A DNA stretch of 64,000 nucleotides. It comes from SZUA-442 sp963792405. Lineage in GTDB: Bacteria > Actinomycetota > Acidimicrobiia > Spongiisociales > UBA5794. Below, piece by piece: positions 1 to 8,461 of the stretch. The first letter of the stretch is position 1, and the number at the start of each line of letters is the position of its first letter. Below the pieces are notes generated by a model, which was not told the DNA's origin, did not search any database, and saw only the letters and a program-made list of their open reading frames with translations. A program made the position numbers and the translations under genes. The DNA is taken from contig CAWBVU010000005.1 in assembly GCA_963792405.1 (NCBI GenBank), positions 62,001 to 126,000 on the forward strand. Reading direction: 5' to 3'.

Positions 1-558
1 AGGTGGGATGGGGGCGCCGCAACGACATCGCACGGGCGCCGCTTCGCCCCCAACATCCCCACGGAGGAGGTCTTCACGTCCCCTCACCGCGACAAGGCGA
101 ACGGTCGTGTGGAGGCGACCAAGCCGCTGAGCTACTTCGGGTCCCTCATCACCGGCTTCTGGCTCGAACTTCGCGACGGCGCCGTTGTGGACTGGGGCGC
201 CGAGGGCGGCGGCGACGTGCTCGGCCAGATCCTGTCGACCGACGCGGGGTCAGCCCGCTTCGGGGAAGCCGCGATGGTGCCCCAGTCGGGAGCCGTCGCC
301 GCCGAGGGGCTCGTGTGGAACAACACGCTCTACGACGAGAACGACGCCTGCCACATCGCCCTCGGCGCCTCGTACCCCACATGCCTCGAGGGTGGTCCTG
401 CGCTCTCGGTCGACGAACGCCTCGCTGCAGGCCTGAACCAATCCTCCGTCCATGTCGACTTCGTCGTCGGCTCACCCGACGTGAGCGTCCACGGCGTATC
501 GCCCGACGGATCGGAGGAGCCGATCATCCTCGGTGGCGAATGGGCCTTCTCGACCTGA
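1..558 (+). CDS. M29-family aminopeptidase, C-terminal part (5' end outside window)
   Basis: The frame is open from base 1 and ends with TGA at 556-558, giving about 185 residues. A stretch reading NIPTEEVFTSPHR near the start is typical of the metal-binding C-terminal half of M29 (AmpS/PepS-type) metallo-aminopeptidases, which release N-terminal residues from peptides in the cytoplasm. Further family-like features are a WFN/WNNTLYDEN-type segment and the HIALG segment near residues 108-125, followed by a VHVDFV(V)GSPDV block and a final GEWAFS tail. Family members are about 370-410 residues, so roughly half the gene is missing on the left. The next gene is convergent, about 100 bases away. 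Family assignment is firm; substrate is not deducible. Confidence 0.85.
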   Translation, partial: RWDGGAATTSHGRRFAPNIPTEEVFTSPHRDKANGRVEATKPLSYFGSLITGFWLELRDGAVVDWGAEGGGDVLGQILSTDAGSARFGEAAMVPQSGAVAAEGLVWNNTLYDENDACHIALGASYPTCLEGGPALSVDERLAAGLNQSSVHVDFVVGSPDVSVHGVSPDGSEEPIILGGEWAFST

Positions 559-657
559 AGGAGTCGACGTTCCTGGCCACGCGAATGCCTGGGGAAGGCA
601 CGATCGGATCCCCCACACATGGATCAGGGTCGGGTCCGGGACTCGACCGTCGTGCGA

Positions 658-1458
658 TCAGCCGCCCGATCGGCCCTCATCGTCGATGTCCGTGGCGGGG
701 TCGGCTGGGACGTCCGCTCGCCCCTCGATGGGGACGGCCTCGTCGACGATCTCGTCGCCCTCTTCCGGGACGGCCCCCACCTCGTCTCTGGAGTCCGTGG
801 GGGAGCCAACGGAGGTTTCCACCCCTGCGCCGATGCTCATCGACTCCTCGACGACCTCGACATCCAACTCCTCGACGGCCCCGTCAGCTGCGCACTCCCC
901 GAAGCAGTAGACCGCGCCCGCTGAGCCCCCGACCGACACTCGATCGGACTGCCAGGCCTGGGTGCCCGTGATGCCGGCGACGGTGGTGAGGAGCCTCCCG
1001 AGAATCGGGATGCGCGCCCGCTGGACACCGACGACCTCGACCTCGAGACCACTCCAGTCATCGGCGACGGCATTGGCGTCTCCCTTGGTGATGAACTCGC
1101 CGTCGGGTTCCACAGAAACGACGCGGTGGGTCACAACCTGTCCGTCGACCTCGAGGGTGACGATCATCCCCTCCTCGAGAACCGCAGGCGGCCGGGTGAG
1201 CACGATCGCATCACCCTTCACGAGCGTGGGCTGCATCGACGCGCCGTCGATCGCGACGATGCGATACCACCGGTTGTTGGCGAGGCCGTATCCGATCAGA
1301 GCCACGACGATGACAGCGGCGATCAGGGCCGCATCGAGCACCCACAGCGCTGCCGGACGAGTCGGACGTTGCCGCTCCATCCCGGTCGCGAGGTCGCGAC
1401 GGGCGTCGGCAAGCGCCTGCTGGAAGATCGGGTTCTGCTCGTAGGTCTGGTAGGTCAT
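658..1458 (-). CDS. SipW-type signal peptidase I
   Basis: 266 residues from ATG 1458, where the protein reads MTYQTYEQNP. A single membrane segment lies at about 37-58. It is followed by GASMQPTL, with catalytic Ser74, and by VVTHRVV, with His111 in place of the lysine found in ordinary bacterial LepB enzymes. A KGDAN motif follows near 125. The Ser/His arrangement is that of SipW and archaeal/ER-type signal peptidases, which cleave preproteins at the outer face of the membrane. The C-terminal third (after about 190) is acidic and low-complexity and looks like an extracytoplasmic tail. The gene lies just downstream of a TasA-like precursor in the same direction, its likely substrate. An in-frame upstream start at 1512 exists but adds an unconserved extension. 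Confidence 0.85.
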   Translation of the reverse strand: MTYQTYEQNPIFQQALADARRDLATGMERQRPTRPAALWVLDAALIAAVIVVALIGYGLANNRWYRIVAIDGASMQPTLVKGDAIVLTRPPAVLEEGMIVTLEVDGQVVTHRVVSVEPDGEFITKGDANAVADDWSGLEVEVVGVQRARIPILGRLLTTVAGITGTQAWQSDRVSVGGSAGAVYCFGECAADGAVEELDVEVVEESMSIGAGVETSVGSPTDSRDEVGAVPEEGDEIVDEAVPIEGRADVPADPATDIDDEGRSGG

Positions 1459-1551
1459 CGCCTCATCCCACCGGGGTCGTGCTCCCCCCGCGTGCACGGA
1501 TGCCGTCCACACAGGAGGAGCGTGTTCCCCATCACAAGATGGCGACCAGCA

Positions 1552-2163
1552 TCACCACCCTGGGTTCTCGGGCTGCGTTGCGTCGATCACGATGTCGAAT
1601 GTGGCGGACCCACCCTGCAGGTCGTTGCCCGCGGTCTCATCGAGGTAGAACGCGAAGCGGTAGCAGTGTGTGGAGTTCACCGGCAGGTTCGCGCCACCGT
1701 GGTACGTGTTGTCCGCGTTGTCGAACTCGAGGGCGCTCAGCGGGCCGTCGTAGAGGACACTCGCGGTCGAGGCGCTGATGTCGTTGCTGACGCACGCACC
1801 CTGCTCGACCTGAACCTGGAGCGCCGCCCAGAAGCCCGGCGTACTCGAGGTCTTCGACGACGTGTACCGGTACTTGACGGCCAACGAGGAGTCGACGGCG
1901 GGCTTGTTCTGGACGCTGATCATGATCTTGTCTGACAAGGCGCCGGGCGCGAGGTCCTCGACGTCGAGTTCGACCCCCGTTGGGTCGTACCACTCCATCG
2001 GGCCACCCGGAGGGCCGACCTCGGCCCGGATGTCGAGCGTTGCGCCGGTGGCGCTGATCGGCACCGTTGCGTCGTCACTGAACCATGCCGCGGATCCGAC
2101 GATGCCAAAAGCGGCGACACTCAACAGGGCGAGTGCCATCAGGAGATACAGGATCTTGCGCAC
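1552..2163 (-). CDS. TasA/camelysin-like secreted protein, likely SipW substrate
   Basis: 203 residues from GTG 2163, chosen because an AGGGAG ribosome site lies about 5 bases upstream; a longer frame to 2238 lacks one. The N-terminus is a short basic start (MRKILYLL) and a hydrophobic stretch to about residue 25, then GSAAWFSDDAT. This matches the signal-peptide type cleaved by SipW in Bacillus TasA/TapA and in camelysins. The mature part contains VELDVEDLAPG and an NKPAVDSSL segment and ends ATFDIVID, a beta-rich pattern seen in the SipW-dependent family. Two cysteines (ACVSND and THCYRF) could form a disulfide. Proposed role: cell-surface or fibre-forming protein. The signal peptidase follows 94 bases downstream, forming a two-gene unit. 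Confidence 0.75.
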   Translation of the reverse strand: MRKILYLLMALALLSVAAFGIVGSAAWFSDDATVPISATGATLDIRAEVGPPGGPMEWYDPTGVELDVEDLAPGALSDKIMISVQNKPAVDSSLAVKYRYTSSKTSSTPGFWAALQVQVEQGACVSNDISASTASVLYDGPLSALEFDNADNTYHGGANLPVNSTHCYRFAFYLDETAGNDLQGGSATFDIVIDATQPENPGW

Positions 2164-2746
2164 GTTGCGCTCCCTTCCTAGCTCACGCGGAATCGAAGTC
2201 GCCGGACCGCGCCGATCGATCACCGGCATGCGGACCAACGCCCGCCGCCGTCATGATCGGGGAGCTACCCCCCATCCGTGGTGAAACCCTCGGGATGTCC
2301 AACCCCTCGATGCCGTCTCTTCGCCAGCACGAAGCGGCATCGGGTGCCCGCACCTGCCCATGAAGCGGGCGCTCGATGTCACCAGCACTTCCCCAAACGT
2401 ACCTTCGGCGGGTAGGCGCGTCGACACAATCCGGAGTCCCATAGTCGGTAACTATGGGATAGCTTCACCTCGAGTGAAAGAAGACGCTTTCCTTCCAGGT
2501 GCGCGACTCCCGGATGAGGCTTGTTGTCGCCTTCTCTTCGACTCGTCGCCTCCGCCGTCAGGCAAGGCGATCCGTTCCATCCGGTACACCTGCTCCCGGG
2601 CCTCGGGAACTCCCTCCCGATTCACGAGCGAGCCGACACCGTCGCCCCTCGGCAGCGGCCGCAACGAGGAGATGCCGAGCACCCCCACCCGTGATGCGGT
2701 CGCGTCGGACGAGTACGCTGCCGCCGATTCAACGTCGCGGAGCACC
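2164..2746. other. 583-base intergenic region between divergent genes, with two hairpins
   Basis: No convincing coding frame was found; the frames that cross it have erratic codon use. It must hold the promoter of the TasA-like gene (leftward) and of the cyclase (rightward). Two structures stand out. The first is a compound stem at 2308-2342: CGATGCCG pairs with CGGCATCG, and an inner CTTCG/CGAAG stem sits after a 3-base bulge. The second is a perfect 9-bp inverted repeat at 2437-2459 (TCCCATAGT, 5-base loop, ACTATGGGA), which is notably AT-rich for this genome. The second could be an operator and the first a terminator-like or structured leader element; neither matches a riboswitch class I can name. 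Confidence 0.5.
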
Positions 2747-4042
2747 ATGACCACGGATTCCGAGCCCGGCAGACTCACACGCCTGACGACGAAGGAGCCG
2801 GAGCGCCGCCGGCCGCTCGGGCGCATCCTCGACGGCCTCTACCGGCTCGTCGAGGAACCCGATGACACCGACCAGCGACGCCTCCAGAAATCGGTGCTCC
2901 TCCTCGCCGCCGTCATCGGTGCCCCGATGACGATGCTCTCGGCCGTGGCCGGTGCCGCCGTGGGCAGCCCGCCGCTCGCGGTCGGCATCCTCGCCACCTA
3001 CGCGGTGGCGATCGCCGGGTTCGTCGTGTACTTCGTCTGGACCAAGCGCGGCCTCGTCGTCGGCTTCAACGTGCTGATGGTCGGCAACCTCCTCGTGGCG
3101 TTCTACGGGAGCGTGTCGCGAGGCGGTGTGGTGCAGTCGGGGGCCAGCGTGCTGTGGGGCCTGATCCCCGCCGTCCTCGCGCTGCTCCTGTTCGGCCGGG
3201 CGCAGGCCCTCTCGTGGTTCAGCGCCTACCTCGGCCTGCTCGTCGCCTCCCTGTTCGTCGGAGCCGAGGGACCGAGTGCCGACGGACAGGTCAAGGCCGC
3301 CTTCGCCATCTCGCTGATCGGCGTCTCGGTGTTCATGTTCGTGATGTTCCTGTACTTCACCAGGGAGCGGGACCGCGCCCAGGCACAGGTCGAGGCGGAG
3401 CGGGCGCGATCGGATGCCCTGCTCCTCGACGTCCTCCCCGACGAGATCGTCGGGCGCCTGAAGTCGGGCGAGACGGTCATCGCCGACGGCGTCGACGAGG
3501 CGACGGTCCTGTTCGCCGACATCGCGGACTTCACCCCGATGTCGACGGCCATGCGCCCCGACGAGCTCGTGTCGCTGCTCGACGAGGTCTTCCGCGCCTT
3601 CGATCGGCTGACGGTGCGCCAAGGTGCGGAGAAGATCAAGACGATCGGCGACTGCTACATGGTCGCCGCAGGGGTCCCCACGCCTCGCGAGGACCACGCC
3701 GACGTGATCGCCGCCATCGCCCTCGAGATGCAGGAACTCGTCGCGTCGACCGAGTTCGGCGGCCACCGGCTCCGGTTCCGCATCGGCGTCAACAGCGGAC
3801 CGTTGATCGCAGGGGTCATCGGCGAGCAGAAGTTCCTCTACGACCTGTGGGGCGACACGGTCAACACCGCGAGCCGCATGGAGTCCCACGGGCTGTCCGG
3901 AGGGATCCAGATCACCGAGGCCACCCGTCGCCTGCTCGGCGACCGGTATGTCATGCGGCCCAGGGGAGAGATCGAGGTGAAGGGCAAGGGCCCGATGCCG
4001 GTCTACTTCCTCGAGGGCAGATCACCCGACCCGGTGGGCTGA
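2747..4042 (+). CDS. membrane-anchored class III adenylate cyclase
   Basis: 431 residues from ATG 2747; upstream in-frame codons look non-coding. Residues 48-205 hold about five to six membrane segments. A short coiled linker (ERDRAQAQVEAERAR) follows, then a class III cyclase domain at about 245-425. Metal-binding aspartates are D258 (FADIADF) and D302 (TIGD). The purine-selecting pair is K298 (KTIGD) and D366 (YDLWGD), consistent with ATP as substrate. The transition-state residues N373 and R377 (TVNTASRM) are present, so the enzyme should be active as a homodimer making cAMP at the inner membrane face. The architecture resembles mycobacterial Rv1625c-type cyclases. Nothing in the sequence identifies the signal sensed by the membrane part. 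Confidence 0.9.
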   Translation: MTTDSEPGRLTRLTTKEPERRRPLGRILDGLYRLVEEPDDTDQRRLQKSVLLLAAVIGAPMTMLSAVAGAAVGSPPLAVGILATYAVAIAGFVVYFVWTKRGLVVGFNVLMVGNLLVAFYGSVSRGGVVQSGASVLWGLIPAVLALLLFGRAQALSWFSAYLGLLVASLFVGAEGPSADGQVKAAFAISLIGVSVFMFVMFLYFTRERDRAQAQVEAERARSDALLLDVLPDEIVGRLKSGETVIADGVDEATVLFADIADFTPMSTAMRPDELVSLLDEVFRAFDRLTVRQGAEKIKTIGDCYMVAAGVPTPREDHADVIAAIALEMQELVASTEFGGHRLRFRIGVNSGPLIAGVIGEQKFLYDLWGDTVNTASRMESHGLSGGIQITEATRRLLGDRYVMRPRGEIEVKGKGPMPVYFLEGRSPDPVG

Positions 4043-4185
4043 GCGCGTCGGCCGTTCCGGGAACCCGATCGGCGTTCCGAACGTCTCATTGTCCGGAAGC
4101 CAGGACACTCTGACATGGACCACACCACCTCCTCGTTCTTCGCCGCGCGCTGCCGCGGGCGCCTCACCTCCGGGTCGGGCCGCTG

Positions 4186-4884
4186 ATGCGCATCCTCGTC
4201 GTCGAGGACGAGTTCGACCTGGCGAACGCGATCGCCACGAGCCTGCGCCGTGACGGGTATGCGACCGACGTCGCCGTCGACGGTGCGACCGCCCTCGACC
4301 GCGTCGCCGTCAACGAGTACGACCTCGTGTGCCTCGACCTGAACCTCCCCGACATCGATGGACTCGACGTGTGCAGGGAGGTCACCTCGGGGGCCACGTT
4401 CAACGCCGACACGGCCCGGCCGCCGAAGGTGATCATGCTCACGGCCCGCGGCGGCGTCGACGACCGCATCCGGGGACTGGACCAGGGCGCGGACGACTAC
4501 CTCGTGAAGCCCTTCTCCCTCCGCGAGCTCAACGCCAGGGTGCGCGCGCTGCTGCGCCGCGACACGAGCCTCGGCAGCTCCGTCGTCACGGTCGCGGGCA
4601 TCCAGGTGGACACCGCCCGCCACGAGGTCACCCACCACGGCGCACACGTGGACCTCACCGCCAAGGAGTTCGCCCTCCTGCGCTGGTTCGTGCTCCATCC
4701 CGACGACGTGCACAGCGCCGAACGTCTCCTCGAACACGTGTGGGACGAGCACGCCGACCCGTTCACCAACACGGTGCGGGTCACCCTGTCGAACCTCCGC
4801 CGCAAGCTCGCCGACGCCAACGGCGGCAGCCAGCCGATCGAGACCCTCACCGGGAGCGGCTACCGCCTCCGGAGCGATCCATGA
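4186..4884 (+). CDS. OmpR/PhoB-family response regulator
   Basis: 232 residues. The receiver domain (1-120) has the acidic pocket E7/D8, phospho-acceptor D51 (LVCLDLNLP), the MLTARG switch threonine and the YLVKPF lysine. A winged-helix DNA-binding domain (about 135-230) includes LTAKEFALLRWF and NTVRVTLSNLRRKL, typical of the Trans_reg_C family. The gene overlaps the downstream histidine kinase by ATGA, so the two are translated together. Regulators of this family bind direct repeats with 11-bp phasing; such a repeat occurs at 12475-12501, though the link is inference only. Confidence 0.93.
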   Translation: MRILVVEDEFDLANAIATSLRRDGYATDVAVDGATALDRVAVNEYDLVCLDLNLPDIDGLDVCREVTSGATFNADTARPPKVIMLTARGGVDDRIRGLDQGADDYLVKPFSLRELNARVRALLRRDTSLGSSVVTVAGIQVDTARHEVTHHGAHVDLTAKEFALLRWFVLHPDDVHSAERLLEHVWDEHADPFTNTVRVTLSNLRRKLADANGGSQPIETLTGSGYRLRSDP

Positions 4885-5999
4885 CCGACACCGGTCTCCC
4901 TCGCCACTTCTCGACACGAGCCCGCCTCGCCGTCGGCATGGCGCTCACCGCCGTGCTCATCGCCGCCGTGGTCGGCGTGTCCGCCGTCGCCCTTGCCAGA
5001 TGGCGTGCGGACCCCGCAAGCACCGAACCGCTCGTCGGGACCGCCTCGATCGACGGCGAGGTCGTGGTGATCATCGCCGACGAGGGCGGAGCGGCCGCCG
5101 CCGACGCACGGGCGGCGACCCTCAGGTGGAGCCTCGTCATGCTCGGGCTGGTGGCGATACCTGCCGTGGCGGTCGGCTGGGTGGTCGCGGGGAGGGTGCT
5201 GCGCACGGTCGACACCGCCCTCGCCGACGTCGAAGCCGCAGAGGAGGACCGCAGCCGTCGCCTCCAGGAGGTCGTGCACGAGCTGCGCACACCGCTGGCC
5301 GTGATGGGCACCAACCTCGAGCTCGCCGCCTCGGGCACGTCGGCGGATCCCGATGCCGCGGGTTTCATCGACGCGGCACTCAGGGCGCTCGACCGGATGG
5401 ACCGCACCGTCGACGACCTCGCGGGGAAGGGTGGCCTGACCGTCGACGTCACCCATGACGCCGTGGACGTCGGCGCCATCGCGACCGACGTGATCGAGGA
5501 GTACGCGGGCCCGGCCCGCCGACGCGGGCTGCACCTCGTGATCCACGGGTCGGATGCGGTCATGGCGCAGTCCGCGGAGCGCGCGCCGCTGCGCACCGTC
5601 GTCGGCAACCTCGTGGCCAACGCAACCCGCTTGGCACCCCGGGGGTCCGTGGTGGCCGTCGACTGGGGCACGGCAGACGACTGGGTGTGGATCGCCGTCT
5701 CCGACGAGGGGCCCGGCATGCCGGTACGCCACCATGCCAGGGCCTTCGAACGCGGATGGCAGGGACCGCACGAGCGCCAGCGCGCCGACGGTGAGGGCGC
5801 AGGGCTGGGGCTGACGATCGCCCGGCAACTCACCGAGGCCCAGGGAGGCATCGTGACCCTCGAGTCCGAGGAGGGCGCGGGGACCACGTTCACCGTGTGG
5901 CTCCCGGCCACACCCGATGCCGACCGCTTCGACGTCGTCGCAACCGACGGTCTCCACCCGATCGTCACACCGTGGAGGCGGGCGCCCGTCCCCACGTGA
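4881..5999 (+). CDS. sensor histidine kinase, partner of the preceding regulator
   Basis: 372 residues; the ATG overlaps the regulator's stop (ATGA). Two membrane segments at about 17-39 and 83-104 flank a short extracytoplasmic loop of roughly 43 residues. A HisKA dimerisation domain follows with phospho-accepting H133 (VVHELRTPLA). The ATPase domain carries N-box NLVANA, G1 DEGPGM and G2 GEGAGLGLTI, ending in a normal HATPase_c fold (EGAGTTFTVWLP). The short sensor loop argues for sensing of membrane state or a partner protein rather than a large ligand. The protease operon begins 97 bases downstream in the same direction. Confidence 0.92.
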   Translation: MTDTGLPRHFSTRARLAVGMALTAVLIAAVVGVSAVALARWRADPASTEPLVGTASIDGEVVVIIADEGGAAAADARAATLRWSLVMLGLVAIPAVAVGWVVAGRVLRTVDTALADVEAAEEDRSRRLQEVVHELRTPLAVMGTNLELAASGTSADPDAAGFIDAALRALDRMDRTVDDLAGKGGLTVDVTHDAVDVGAIATDVIEEYAGPARRRGLHLVIHGSDAVMAQSAERAPLRTVVGNLVANATRLAPRGSVVAVDWGTADDWVWIAVSDEGPGMPVRHHARAFERGWQGPHERQRADGEGAGLGLTIARQLTEAQGGIVTLESEEGAGTTFTVWLPATPDADRFDVVATDGLHPIVTPWRRAPVPT

Positions 6000-6036
6000 C
6001 GACCGAACCGCGAGCGACGCGGACACGCCCATTCGC

Positions 6037-6070
6037 TTGACACTGGCTTTATGCGCGGTGTCGTACGTTG
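6037..6070 (+). promoter_or_regulatory. possible promoter of the protease-MoxR operon
   Basis: A perfect TTGACA hexamer at 6037-6042 lies 54 bases ahead of the TTG start. The -10 is not clear: the best candidates are TCGTAC at 6061-6066 (18-base spacer) or TACGTT at 6064-6069. A consensus -35 is rare in this GC-rich window, which is why the site is listed. Confidence 0.35.
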
Positions 6071-6095
6071 ACACGAATCGATCACGGAGGCTCCG

Positions 6096-7427
6096 TTGAC
6101 ACAGCTCGATACCGGCACGCGGCCAGAGCGCATCGAGCATCGCTCGTGGCGTGACCTGCCCGCCTCACCACCGGTGACTGACCAGTTCCCCGCGGATCAG
6201 GTCGATGTCGCCGCGATGGACACCGCCGTCCTCCCCGCACCGCCACCGGTGGCGCCACCGACCGCAGACCCCGCCGAGCATGGCCGTCCCCGCTGGTTGA
6301 TCCCCGCGGTCGCCGTCGCCGCCGTGGTCATCGTTGGTGTCGGGTTCCTCGCCACCCGCAACAGTGATGCGATCACGGGCTCGATCGCCGCGGGCGACAT
6401 CGGGAACCCCACGGCCGTCGCCGAGGCGCTCGGCCCGGCCGTCGTCCAGATCGACGTGTTCGGCGGCCTCGAAGCAGGCGGCGGTGTCGGCTCCGGCGTC
6501 ATCTACGACGAGGCGGGCCTCGTGCTCACCGCCCACCACGTCGTGGCCTTCGGCGACGAGGTGACCGTCCGCACCGCGGACGACCGCACCTTCACCGGCA
6601 TCGTCGTGGGTCGTGCGCCCGAACGGGACCTCGCCGTCGTGGCACTCCCCGGTGCCACCGACCTGGTCGCCGCCACCATCGCCGAGCCGGGTTCGGTCGA
6701 GGTCGGCGAGCCGGCCTTCGCCCTCGGCAGCCCGTTCGGCTTCCAGCAGTCCTTCTCGGCGGGCATCATCTCGGGGCTCGACAGGGAGCTCGAGACCCCG
6801 GTGGGCCTCCTCACCGGCCTCATCCAAACCGATGCACCGATCAACCCCGGCAACTCGGGCGGTCCGCTCGCCGACGGTGAGGCCAAGGTGATCGGGATCA
6901 ACACGGCCATCGCCTCCATGTCGGGCGGCAACGACGGTGTCGGCTTCGCCGTGCCGGTCGAGGACTTCGCCGACCTGCTCGACGAGGTCGAGGCGGCGGG
7001 CGGCATCGATGCCCCGCCGGTGCCCGCCCCCGAGGGTGCAGGGCTCGACAGCCTCATCCCGGGACTCGGGAACATCCCTGGCCTCGACCAGCTCCAGGAC
7101 CTCCTCGACGAGTTGCTGAACCCCCAGGGTGGCCAGGGCGGGAGCGGCCAGGAGCTGCTGCCGGGATTCGACGAGCTCCTGAACGAGCTCCTCGATGAGC
7201 TGTTCCGGCCGATCCCCGACCCGTCACAGCCGGACCCCTCACAGCCCAACTCGGAGCAGTCGACGACGCCGCAGCAGGCCCCAGAGTCGCTGCCGTCACT
7301 CGAAGAGATGCTCAACGAGATGTACGGGGCCGCAGGCGTCCCCGAGGAGCTCACCGACGTGCTCGACGAGCTGTTCGGCGCCACCGTGCCCGGCACGGTC
7401 CCCGACAGCGGTGGGAGCAACGCATGA
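6096..7427 (+). CDS. membrane-anchored trypsin-like (HtrA-type) serine protease with Leu/Asp/Glu-rich tail
   Basis: 443 residues from TTG 6096, which has a strong GGAGG site 5 bases upstream. The cytoplasmic N-terminus is Pro-rich (to about 66) and one membrane anchor lies at 67-86. A trypsin-like domain follows at about 105-300 with catalytic H148 (TAHHVV), D178 (RDLAVV) and S254 (PGNSGGP), so the protease faces outside. There is no PDZ domain. Instead residues 305-443 form an unusual Pro/Gln-rich tail with four amphipathic repeats containing LLDELL, LLNELLDELF, MLNEMY and VLDELFG. The gene overlaps the downstream MoxR gene by ATGA, linking the protease to a chaperone-like AAA system. It could act in envelope quality control; the tail's function is unknown. 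Confidence 0.88.
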   Translation: MTQLDTGTRPERIEHRSWRDLPASPPVTDQFPADQVDVAAMDTAVLPAPPPVAPPTADPAEHGRPRWLIPAVAVAAVVIVGVGFLATRNSDAITGSIAAGDIGNPTAVAEALGPAVVQIDVFGGLEAGGGVGSGVIYDEAGLVLTAHHVVAFGDEVTVRTADDRTFTGIVVGRAPERDLAVVALPGATDLVAATIAEPGSVEVGEPAFALGSPFGFQQSFSAGIISGLDRELETPVGLLTGLIQTDAPINPGNSGGPLADGEAKVIGINTAIASMSGGNDGVGFAVPVEDFADLLDEVEAAGGIDAPPVPAPEGAGLDSLIPGLGNIPGLDQLQDLLDELLNPQGGQGGSGQELLPGFDELLNELLDELFRPIPDPSQPDPSQPNSEQSTTPQQAPESLPSLEEMLNEMYGAAGVPEELTDVLDELFGATVPGTVPDSGGSNA

Positions 7428-8461
7428 CCACGATCGACACCACACCCCCTCGTCCCGCCGACGTCGCCCACGCCATCCAACTGCGCGAGGTGATGTCGGA
7501 GCTCCAGCGGGTCATCGTCGGCCAGGAACGGGTCCTCGAACGTGTGCTGGTCGCCCTCCTGGCAGGTGGGCACTGCCTCCTCGAGGGCGTCCCCGGGCTC
7601 GGCAAGACCCTCACCGTGTCGACGCTCGCCCGCACGCTCGGCGGCACGTTCACCCGCATCCAGTTCACCCCCGACCTGCTGCCGTCGGACATCGTCGGCA
7701 CCCGGGTGTACCGGCAGTCGACCGAGTCGTTCGACGTCGAATTGGGGCCGGTGTTCGCGAACTTCGTGCTCACCGACGAGATCAACCGTGCACCCGCCAA
7801 GGTGCAGTCGGCGTTGCTCGAGGTGATGGCGGAGCGACAGATCTCCCTCGGCGGCATCACCCACCCGCTGCCCGATCCGTTCCTCGTGCTCGCCACGCAG
7901 AACCCGATCGAGTCAGAGGGCGTCTACCCGCTGCCGGAGGCCCAGCGTGACCGGTTCCTCATGCGGATCCCTGTCGACTACCCGACTGCCCGCGACGAGC
8001 ACGAGATCGTCGCACGGGCCGGTGGTGCGACGATCGATCCCGAGCCGATCCTGTCACTCGACGACGTGCGGCGCCTCCAGCGCGCCGCCGCCGCCGTGTA
8101 CGTGGACCCACTGGTGCAGGACTACGCGGTGCGCCTCGTGCTCGCCACGAGGGAACCGGACGAGCACGACGTCGCGATCGACGGGCTCCTCGCCTACGGG
8201 GCGAGCCCGAGGGCGAGCATCGGATTGGTCCACGCCGGCCGTGCCCTCGCCCTGCTGCGCGGACGGGACCACCTGCTCCCCCAGGACGTGTACGACGTTG
8301 CGTACGACGTGCTCAACCATCGACTCGTGCTGTCGTTCGATGCCGTCGCCGACGGGGTCACCGTCGACGACGTGCTCGTCGAAGTGCTCACGACCATCGC
8401 TGCGCCGAGGGTCAGCTCGACGCAGCTCGCCGCCCACGCGGCGAGGGCATACGTCGGATGA
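7424..8461 (+). CDS. MoxR-family AAA+ ATPase
   Basis: 345 residues. Walker A is GVPGLGKTLT, Walker B is VLTDEINRAP, and sensor-type LATQNPIE and EAQRDRFLMR (arginine finger) motifs are present, diagnostic of the MoxR class in the AAA_3 family. A lid domain follows from about 240. MoxR ATPases act as chaperones or remodelers of proteins containing VWA domains, and the next two genes (DUF58 and VWA) are their usual companions. Its start overlaps the protease stop, and its end overlaps the DUF58 start (ATGA), so the four genes form one transcription and translation unit. Confidence 0.93.
   Translation: MTTIDTTPPRPADVAHAIQLREVMSELQRVIVGQERVLERVLVALLAGGHCLLEGVPGLGKTLTVSTLARTLGGTFTRIQFTPDLLPSDIVGTRVYRQSTESFDVELGPVFANFVLTDEINRAPAKVQSALLEVMAERQISLGGITHPLPDPFLVLATQNPIESEGVYPLPEAQRDRFLMRIPVDYPTARDEHEIVARAGGATIDPEPILSLDDVRRLQRAAAAVYVDPLVQDYAVRLVLATREPDEHDVAIDGLLAYGASPRASIGLVHAGRALALLRGRDHLLPQDVYDVAYDVLNHRLVLSFDAVADGVTVDDVLVEVLTTIAAPRVSSTQLAAHAARAYVG

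Noticed and set aside
2360..2746. Upstream extension of the first adenylate cyclase frame
   Set aside because: Codon use looks non-coding and two hairpins lie in or next to the region; ATG 2747 starts just before the conserved body.
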